A stretch of 8,673 bases of DNA from Dehalococcoidia bacterium (lineage in GTDB: Bacteria; Chloroflexota; Dehalococcoidia; GIF9; AB-539-J10): contig JAOUDT010000041.1 in the NCBI GenBank assembly GCA_029859145.1, forward strand, positions 1 through 8,673. The letters are read 5' to 3'. The notes below the pieces were generated by a model that saw nothing but the letters and a program-made list of their open reading frames with translations, made no database searches and was not told the DNA's origin. Positions 1-3,874 of the stretch are shown in pieces (position 1 is the first letter of the stretch; every line of letters starts with the position of its first letter). The position numbers were made by a program, and so were the translations under genes.

Positions 1-135
1 CCAGGTCCGTATTTCCAGGTTTTTGGTCGCAGGAGGGAAAAGACAGCCTTCCATCCCGGCAATCAAGGCTATCATGATCAAAAGGATGCTAATTCTTGCC
101 ACGCAAAAGTTTCTTCTCGAACCAAGCACTTTCAT
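1..135 (-). CDS. N-terminal part of a probable lipoprotein or secreted protein (cut by window edge)
   Basis: Reading leftward from an ATG at 135-133, 45 codons stay open to the window edge. The start reads MKVLGSRRNFCVARISILL, followed by IMIALIAGMEGC. It has a positively charged n-region (K2, R7, R8, R14), a hydrophobic core at about residues 15-26 and a cysteine at residue 31. This is the layout of a bacterial signal peptide, probably a lipoprotein signal cleaved before Cys31. The residues before the cysteine (M-E-G) depart from the usual L-A/S-G/A lipobox because Glu sits at -2, so an ordinary secretion signal or a membrane anchor is also possible. An AGAGG element six bases before the ATG can serve as ribosome binding site, and a TATAAT box lies upstream at 202-197. 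An in-frame GTG at 102 is a less likely start because it has no ribosome binding site. The mature domain is outside the window, so no function can be given. Confidence 0.6.
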   Translation of the reverse strand, partial: MKVLGSRRNFCVARISILLIMIALIAGMEGCLFPPATKNLEIRTW

Positions 136-196
136 ACTTTGCCTCTTCAGATAGGAGGGATACTCTTCGCTTCTTCGTTGGCTCTCCAATAAATCA

Positions 197-225
197 ATTA
201 TACATCTATGAAGTCTCAAATAAAA
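197..225 (-). promoter_or_regulatory. Possible sigma70 promoter for the left-edge lipoprotein gene
   Basis: On the minus strand there is a perfect TATAAT at 202-197, with a weak TTTTAT 17 bases upstream (225-220). Transcription would start near 190 and give a leader of about 55 bases before the ATG at 135. The -10 box is perfect, but the -35 box matches only weakly. Confidence 0.4.
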
Positions 226-458
226 CTCAGGAGGCCAGAGGAGCCTGGAGGCAACATATCGAAGATAGAAAAGAAAAGCATAGCATAGCAGTAAAAACGA
301 CGAGGACTGATGACAATAGAAATCGCTCACGCAACGCTAACTCCAAATTTTGAAATAAGAGTGGCAAAGAGAGCGGGCATGCATTTGCCAGCCTCATGTT
401 ACTCCGAAGAGTCAAGCCAAAGGTTATCTCAGAGGCTTTGAGACAGTCCAGCGTTGCC
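226..458. other. Non-coding stretch without a recognisable gene
   Basis: Between the promoter of the left-edge gene and the promoter aimed at the tRNA I see no convincing coding region on either strand. The open frames here are short, use TTG starts and have no clear ribosome binding site or domain. A short hairpin (TCTCA at 427-431 with TGAGA at 439-443) is present but lacks a T-run. Confidence 0.5.
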
Positions 459-487
459 TTTACAATGGATGTTTGCTCTCATATAAT
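459..487 (+). promoter_or_regulatory. Near-consensus sigma70 promoter upstream of tRNA-Arg
   Basis: TTTACA (459-464, five of six consensus bases) is followed after exactly 17 bases by a perfect TATAAT (482-487). This is the strongest promoter match in the window. The predicted start near 493-495 coincides with the base of a stable hairpin at 492-524. The first recognisable product downstream is the tRNA-Arg at 628, which implies a leader of about 135 bases before the mature tRNA end. The assignment to the tRNA is inference from position and direction. Confidence 0.6.
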
Positions 488-491
488 TAAA

Positions 492-524
492 GGCGTCCGG
501 CAAGACGCCACGATGTTGCCGGAC
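492..524 (+). promoter_or_regulatory. Pair of mutually exclusive hairpins at the predicted RNA 5' end
   Basis: Two perfect stems share bases. Stem A pairs GGCGTC (492-497) with GACGCC (504-509) around a 6-base loop. Stem B pairs GTCCGGCAA (495-503) with TTGCCGGAC (516-524), nine pairs with a 12-base loop. Bases 495-497 take part in both, so only one can form at a time. Stem A can form first during transcription and stem B would replace it. No T-run follows, so this is not a simple terminator. It could be a 5' stabiliser, a processing signal, a protein-binding dyad in DNA, or chance. Confidence 0.45.
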
Positions 525-627
525 GGGGTCCTTACTAAAGCCAAAAATGGGGTGTCCCGGAAAAAGTAACGCCAAATTAGCGCCTCCACCAAACATAAAG
601 TTGAGAGGGGTCTTAGATTCAGCTTGT

Positions 628-701
628 GCGCCTATAGCTCAGCGGACAAGAGCACCGGTCTTCGGAACCGGGGGTCGTGGGTTCGAATCCCTCTAGGCGC
701 G
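628..701 (+). tRNA. tRNA-Arg, anticodon TCG
   Basis: The sequence folds as a cloverleaf. The acceptor stem is GCGCCTA (628-634) with TAGGCGC (694-700). The D stem is GCTC (637-640) with GAGC (650-653). The anticodon stem is CCGGT (655-659) with ACCGG (667-671), with loop CTTCGGA. The T loop is TTCGAAT (682-688) and the discriminator base is G701. The anticodon is TCG at 662-664, reading CGA and, by wobble, other CGN arginine codons. The T stem GTGGG/CCCTC has one T-T mismatch (T678 with T692, canonical positions 50 and 64); the other four pairs are G-C. CCA is not encoded, so it must be added by the nucleotidyltransferase. The likely promoter is at 459-487. Confidence 0.93.
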
Positions 702-758
702 CTATAAAAAGAGGGTCTATTCCGTACCCCCGCAGGAAATTCGTGTCGCACCTTCGTA

Positions 759-829
759 TCCTACCGAATAGTCGACTGGTCTGGCTGGATAGCATTGAAA
801 ACCCGGAGATGCCGGAGGACTCGGTAGGA
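759..829 (+). repeat. Long-range 9-bp perfect inverted repeat between tRNA-Arg and mscL
   Basis: TCCTACCGA (759-767) is the exact reverse complement of TCGGTAGGA (821-829), with 53 bases between. The enclosed part carries two CCGG elements that could pair (CCGGAGATGCCGG). A second hairpin, TCCCC (832-836) with GGGGA (845-849), follows directly. There is no T-run after either. The region ends where the predicted mscL promoter begins, so the structure would sit at the 3' end of the tRNA transcript or within a read-through transcript. I recognise no RNA family. Confidence 0.35.
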
Positions 830-855
830 AGTCCCCAAAAAACCGGGGAGAGGCA

Positions 856-884
856 TTGATAAACCAGAAAGGCCATTGTAAGAT
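856..884 (+). promoter_or_regulatory. Predicted sigma70 promoter of mscL
   Basis: TTGATA (856-861, five of six) and TAAGAT (879-884, four of six) are separated by 17 bases. Transcription would start near 891, giving a leader of about 27 bases that contains the strong ribosome binding site AGGAGGGG (904-911) six bases before the ATG at 918. Confidence 0.5.
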
Positions 885-917
885 GGATACAAAGAAAGAA
901 CAAAGGAGGGGACAGGG

Positions 918-1382
918 ATGTTACAAGACTTCAAGGCATTCATAATGAAAGGCAACGTGATCGACATGGCCGTGGGCATCATCGTCGGCATCGCCTTTGG
1001 GGCAGTTGTAAACTCGCTTGTTAAAGACGTTATCATGCCGCCCATAGGGCTGGCCCTGGGCAATGTTGACTTTGCCAACCTCTTCGTTGTCCTCAAAGAG
1101 GGCCTGACTCCTGGGCCATATGTTTCCCTGGCTGCGGCCCAAGAAGCCGGGGCGGTTACCATCAACTACGGGGTGTTCATAAATGCTATTGTCAACCTGG
1201 TGATAATAGCAGCAGCCGTCTTCTTCCTAATCGTGCGTCCGATTGCCAGGATGCAAGCCCGCAAGAAGGCGGGAGAACCTGCGGCAGCGCCAACAACTAA
1301 GGAATGCCCCTACTGTTTCACCGCTATCCCTATCAAGGCCAGCCGCTGCCCGAACTGCACTTCGGAACTGAAAATGGCGTAG
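918..1382 (+). CDS. mscL: Large-conductance mechanosensitive channel MscL with C-terminal zinc ribbon
   Basis: MscL forms a homopentameric channel in the cytoplasmic membrane that opens under membrane tension and releases solutes during osmotic down-shock. The 154-residue protein starts with the family signature: an amphipathic N-terminal helix (LQDFKAFIMKGNVIDMAVG), then the pore helix TM1 at about residues 15-36 with the GIIVGIAFGAVVNSLVKD core. A conserved IMPPIG turn (39-44), a periplasmic loop (about 45-82) and TM2 (about 85-107) follow. The usual cytoplasmic end is extended: after a short Ala/Pro linker a four-cysteine module, C130-P-Y-C133 and C144-P-N-C147, looks like a small zinc ribbon. 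Many MscL proteins stop before such a tail. The start is fixed by the AGGAGGGG site six bases upstream. The gene probably has its own promoter and converges on the phosphatase gene. The identity is secure; the role of the tail is unknown. Confidence 0.96.
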   Translation: MLQDFKAFIMKGNVIDMAVGIIVGIAFGAVVNSLVKDVIMPPIGLALGNVDFANLFVVLKEGLTPGPYVSLAAAQEAGAVTINYGVFINAIVNLVIIAAAVFFLIVRPIARMQARKKAGEPAAAPTTKECPYCFTAIPIKASRCPNCTSELKMA

Positions 1383-1394
1383 GTTAGCAGGCAT

Positions 1395-1438
1395 CCCCTT
1401 CGGCGGGGTAACAATATAGGCCATATTGACGGCCTGTA
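1395..1438. terminator. Two hairpins between convergent mscL and phosphatase genes
   Basis: CCCC (1395-1398) pairs with GGGG (1405-1408). A longer stem, TATAGGCC (1415-1422) with GGCCTGTA (1431-1438), has eight pairs including one G-T and an 8-base loop. They lie in the 142-base gap where transcripts from both sides end. Neither is followed by a clear T-run in either direction, so termination is inferred mainly from position. Confidence 0.35.
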
Positions 1439-1524
1439 GCAATGCCCGCGCGGCGCAAGGGACCGCGGCCAAAGCGAGCCATGCCGATGGGCGCACGTTT
1501 CGCGAGGGGGGAGATGGGTCTAGC

Positions 1525-2157
1525 TCAGAAATCACCGAGGACGGATTCTGGCAGCTCTCGCAGGTGTGAAGTGTCGTTATGCTTGGTCAAGACGAAACGC
1601 CCGTCCGCGTAATCGAAAATTGTGATTCCGCCAACATGCTGATTGATATTCCAGAAGTGTGAGTTGTCCAAGCCCAGCAAGTAGCATATCAAGACTTTGA
1701 TCACAACTCTATGCGATACCAATAATACGTTGCCTCTGTGTCTGGGAAGCACATAGTTGATTACCTCGACAGCTCTCCTTGTTACATCCTCCAGGCTCTC
1801 TCCGCCGGGCATTTTCACCTCGTGCGGATTATTGTGCCACTTACCGAGGAGGTCCGGATATAGTCTCTTCACCTCTTGCTCGGGAAGAGATTGCCATGCC
1901 CCGTAGTCAAAATCTATGAGGCCTTCGGCAATGTGTACGGCAACTTTCTGGTAGCGGGCAACGATATTTGCTGTGTCCAGCGCCCTTTTTACAGGGCTTG
2001 AGTAAATGGCCTCGAGTTCCCAATCGCCTAGATAGTTGCCGAGCAGCTCTGCCTGTTTAATGCCGACTTCGTCCAGATTTACATCCCCTCTACCACGGAA
2101 TACCTTTTCTACATTCCACTCGGTTTCTCCGTGCCTAGCCAGGATAAGTTGTGCCAC
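1525..2157 (-). CDS. Histidine phosphatase superfamily protein (phosphoglycerate mutase-like)
   Basis: This is a 210-residue enzyme of the histidine phosphatase (branch 1) superfamily, which moves phosphate through a phosphohistidine. Relatives include cofactor-dependent phosphoglycerate mutases, alpha-ribazole phosphatase (CobC) and broad phosphatases. Visible motifs are RHGETEWN (residues 8-15, with R8 and acceptor H9), SSPVKRALDTA (53-63, phosphate-binding R58), the probable acid E78, GGESLEDV (118-125) and LVSH (146-149) with the second catalytic His149. After His149 comes Arg where the family usually has Gly. The start is GTG at 2157, because GGAGG lies four bases upstream and the protein then begins at the core motif. 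The open frame runs 74 codons further upstream across the divergent gene, and that part has no homology-like character. The substrate cannot be told from the sequence; alpha-ribazole phosphatase or a general sugar-phosphate phosphatase is possible. Confidence 0.9.
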   Translation of the reverse strand: MAQLILARHGETEWNVEKVFRGRGDVNLDEVGIKQAELLGNYLGDWELEAIYSSPVKRALDTANIVARYQKVAVHIAEGLIDFDYGAWQSLPEQEVKRLYPDLLGKWHNNPHEVKMPGGESLEDVTRRAVEVINYVLPRHRGNVLLVSHRVVIKVLICYLLGLDNSHFWNINQHVGGITIFDYADGRFVLTKHNDTSHLRELPESVLGDF

Positions 2158-2172
2158 GTCTCCTCCGTGGTA

Positions 2173-2201
2173 ATTATCTAATGGCTGACATTTTATGGCA
2201 A
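2173..2201 (-). promoter_or_regulatory. Predicted promoter of the histidine phosphatase gene
   Basis: On the minus strand TTGCCA (2201-2196, five of six) and GATAAT (2178-2173, five of six) are spaced by 17 bases. Transcription would begin near 2166, leaving a leader of only about nine bases that holds the GGAGGAG ribosome binding site before the GTG at 2157. The fit supports the short GTG start rather than the longer frame. Confidence 0.45.
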
Positions 2202-2245
2202 TATGGGAAAAAATTACCGTTTCCAGCCTAGTGGTAACGGGCTGA

Positions 2246-2276
2246 AGTTGCTGCAACTGGTGGTTTGGTGTATGCT
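2246..2276 (+). promoter_or_regulatory. 13-bp dyad overlapping a weak promoter for the 109-residue membrane protein gene
   Basis: AGTTGC (2246-2251) and GCAACT (2253-2258) form a perfect dyad around a single T, lying between two divergent genes. It overlaps a weak promoter, TTGCTG (2248-2253), 17 bases, TATGCT (2271-2276), that would start transcription within a base or two of the GTG at 2285. A factor bound to the dyad could block this promoter. Whether a regulator uses it is inference. Confidence 0.3.
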
Positions 2277-2284
2277 GATGGCCT

Positions 2285-2614
2285 GTGGACACAACTGGGC
2301 TTTTCATACTGTTCTTGGTAATCCTGGCTATTCTGGGGTTCTGGGTGTTGCCTCGGATACGCATAAAGCGAGCTGTCAATCAGGTAGTGGCCATTTTTGA
2401 GCGTAACAGTGCCCTTGACGTTAGGTCTGCCAAGACGATTGACGAATTGGGGCTGAGACCTCCAACTTTTATGGAAGGGATGCTGCGAATGCGCGACTTC
2501 AAACCGTATGCGCTGCAAATACTGATGCGCACTGAGGTTGTCCGCCAGACGGATGGTGGCAGGCTTTATCTGTTACAGGATAAGCTGGCTGCTACCAATG
2601 TTGAGAGACGCTGA
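2285..2614 (+). CDS. Small single-helix membrane protein, function unknown
   Basis: The 109-residue product has one strong hydrophobic helix at residues 4-23 (LFILFLVILAILGFWVLP), then a basic RIRIKR stretch that would sit in the cytoplasm. A soluble part of about 80 residues follows with regular hydrophobic spacing. It contains AVNQVVAIFERN, TIDELGLRPP and YALQILMRTEVVRQTDGGRLYLLQDKL. The last part resembles the recognition helix and wing of a winged-helix fold, but this is only a visual impression. The start is GTG at 2285: an in-frame stop lies three codons upstream and no other start precedes the helix. There is no clear ribosome binding site, and the weak promoter just upstream would make the message nearly leaderless. 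The gene diverges from the phosphatase gene. I do not recognise the family. Confidence 0.7.
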   Translation: MDTTGLFILFLVILAILGFWVLPRIRIKRAVNQVVAIFERNSALDVRSAKTIDELGLRPPTFMEGMLRMRDFKPYALQILMRTEVVRQTDGGRLYLLQDKLAATNVERR

Positions 2615-2743
2615 TCAGCCCAGCGATGCAGACTGATTGTCCCTCGTTCCACTCGCAGTTGGTTTTGACTATCTAGTGTCTGAGAATTGACAGCGATCTT
2701 GAAAGAGAGTTAGTTTTGAGCTCTGATAGCTGACTTGTGCTCG

Positions 2744-2772
2744 TTGATTAATTGGGGTGCTGGGTGTAAAAT
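2744..2772 (+). promoter_or_regulatory. Predicted sigma70 promoter of the DUF151 gene
   Basis: TTGATT (2744-2749, four of six) and TAAAAT (2767-2772, five of six) are spaced by 17 bases. Transcription would start near 2779 and give a leader of about 17 bases containing AAAGGAG (2782-2788), seven bases from the ATG at 2796. A consensus TTGACA farther upstream (2687-2692) has no good -10 partner. Confidence 0.55.
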
Positions 2773-2795
2773 AGAGCCTGCAAAGGAGACATAGC

Positions 2796-3317
2796 ATGGT
2801 AGAGATGACGATTGACAGCATCCGCGTTAGCTTGATGAACTACCAGAGAGTGGTGATTCTGAAAGAGAAGGGGACTAATCGTTATCTGCCTATTTGGATT
2901 GGTCCTGCCGAAGCAGATGCTATTGCGGTAAAGCTGCAAAATGTCGAATTGTCTCGCCCTCTGACGCATGATTTGCTGCAATCTGTGATTTCTAGCCTGG
3001 GGGCTTCAGTTCAGTACATAGTGGTGAACGGACTTAAGGAGGACACTTTCTACGCCAGACTTGCGCTTACCGTTGATGGCCAACAGCTCGACATTGATTC
3101 TCGACCTAGCGATGCGTTGGCCCTGGCTGTAAGAGTCGGCGTGCCAATATATGTTGAGGAATCGGTGCTGGACAAGGCGGGCATTATACTTGAAGAAGAA
3201 ACAGGCAAGCCTGCTGCCGAAGGGAAAGTGGATGAACAAGAGCTGAAGGGGCTGTCGGCATATAAGGACTTCATAAATACACTTGATCTAGAAGACTTTA
3301 AGAAACGCCAATCTTGA
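2796..3317 (+). CDS. Bifunctional nuclease family protein (DUF151/BFN)
   Basis: The 173-residue protein belongs to the DUF151 family, named bifunctional nuclease after plant members reported to cleave both RNA and DNA; the role of bacterial members is poorly known. Signature segments are LPIWIGPAEADAIA (residues 31-44), RPLTHDLL (54-61) and DSRPSDALALAVRVGVPIYV (101-120). The rest of the core lies between them, with the YARL strand near 86-89. After residue 130 an acidic, flexible linker leads to a short C-terminal helix (about 148-170, LSAYKDFINTLDLEDF). In many bacterial homologues the tail at this place resembles a UvrB/UvrC interaction motif, and this one is a weak match. The ATG is fixed by AAAGGAG seven bases upstream. 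The gene has its own promoter and converges on aroQ, so it is probably monocistronic. Family assignment is firm; biochemical function is not shown. Confidence 0.92.
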   Translation: MVEMTIDSIRVSLMNYQRVVILKEKGTNRYLPIWIGPAEADAIAVKLQNVELSRPLTHDLLQSVISSLGASVQYIVVNGLKEDTFYARLALTVDGQQLDIDSRPSDALALAVRVGVPIYVEESVLDKAGIILEEETGKPAAEGKVDEQELKGLSAYKDFINTLDLEDFKKRQS

Positions 3318-3329
3318 CGATGTCAGCAA

Positions 3330-3350
3330 AAGTGGTCTTTCGCGCCACTT
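3330..3350. terminator. Shared hairpin between convergent DUF151 and aroQ genes
   Basis: AAGTGG (3330-3335) pairs with CCACTT (3345-3350) around a 9-base loop. On the minus strand the stem runs into TTTTGCT, a weak U-tract that suits the end of the aroQ transcript. On the plus strand no T-run follows. It lies just past the DUF151 stop. Confidence 0.4.
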
Positions 3351-3427
3351 CCGCATAAACTCTGGTCTGCCGCGCTAGCTGACTGTTTCAGAGCAGCTGT
3401 TTGGACAGACAAAGCGAGCTTGAAATC

Positions 3428-3874
3428 CTAGTGTGAAGTCTTTGCTTTCAGTCCACTAGCCAACACTTGCAGAGCGTTGATGTATCCCTTCCAGCCTAAG
3501 CCGATTATCTGTTGTTCAGCTATGGGGGCAATTACAGACTTGGCTCGCCACTCCTCGCGGTGGTAGATATCAGATAGATGGACTTCAATTACCGGCAATT
3601 TGCTGTCAACCAGGGCGTCTAGCAGAGAAAATCCGTAGTGGGTGAGGGCGCCCGGGTTGATTATTATTCCCTGAGCGGAATCCGCTTGCTCTTGAATAAA
3701 ATCTATCAGCGCTCCCTCGTGATTAGACTGAAATGTCGCCAGTTCGACATTTAGGGTCTGCGCTTCTTTTCGCAGTAGGGCATTAATTTCGTCCAGCGTC
3801 TTCTCTCCGTAAATTGACTTTTCTCTCTTGCCGAGCATATTCAAATTTGGCCCATGGATAACCAGAACTCTCAT
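3428..3874 (-). CDS. aroQ: 3-dehydroquinate dehydratase, type II
   Basis: AroQ converts 3-dehydroquinate to 3-dehydroshikimate, step three of the shikimate pathway to aromatic amino acids; the type II enzyme is usually a cytoplasmic dodecamer. The 148-residue length is typical. Residues matching the known active site are N10 (HGPNLNMLG), R17 and catalytic Y22 (REKSIYG), N73 (INPGALTH), H79, H99 (EVHLSDIY), R106 and R110. The lid has REKSIYG where REPxxYG is usual, and THYGFSLLDAL replaces the common THTSxAxxDA, both tolerable variations. The ATG at 3874 is chosen because the protein then begins at the first strand (MRVLVIHGPN) and an AGGAGGAGGT site (3890-3881) lies seven bases away. The start overlaps the topA stop as ATGA, so translation is probably coupled and the gene is the last of the dprA-topA-aroQ run. 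Confidence 0.96.
   Translation of the reverse strand: MRVLVIHGPNLNMLGKREKSIYGEKTLDEINALLRKEAQTLNVELATFQSNHEGALIDFIQEQADSAQGIIINPGALTHYGFSLLDALVDSKLPVIEVHLSDIYHREEWRAKSVIAPIAEQQIIGLGWKGYINALQVLASGLKAKTSH

Noticed and set aside
96..353. 85-codon plus-strand frame with a TTG start
   Set aside because: It has no ribosome binding site, low-complexity charged composition and no domain, and it overlaps the better-supported minus-strand signal-peptide start.
227..415. 62-codon minus-strand frame with a hydrophobic C-terminal half (possible small membrane protein starting at an internal ATG after GGAG)
   Set aside because: The spacing from GGAG to ATG is only four bases, the stop comes right after the hydrophobic part and nothing else supports coding. 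It is kept here as a remote possibility.
619..903. Minus-strand frame over the tRNA
   Set aside because: Its GFEPTTPGSEDR-like peptide is the typical spurious translation of a tRNA gene read backwards.
2158..2379. 74-codon upstream extension of the histidine phosphatase frame
   Set aside because: It runs through the divergent promoter region and gene, has no ribosome binding site, and lacks family character. GTG at 2157 with GGAGG fits the family start.
2687..2715. TTGACA at 2687-2692 as promoter of the DUF151 gene
   Set aside because: The sequence at the right spacing (TTAGTT) is a poor -10; the pair at 2744-2772 is better and closer.
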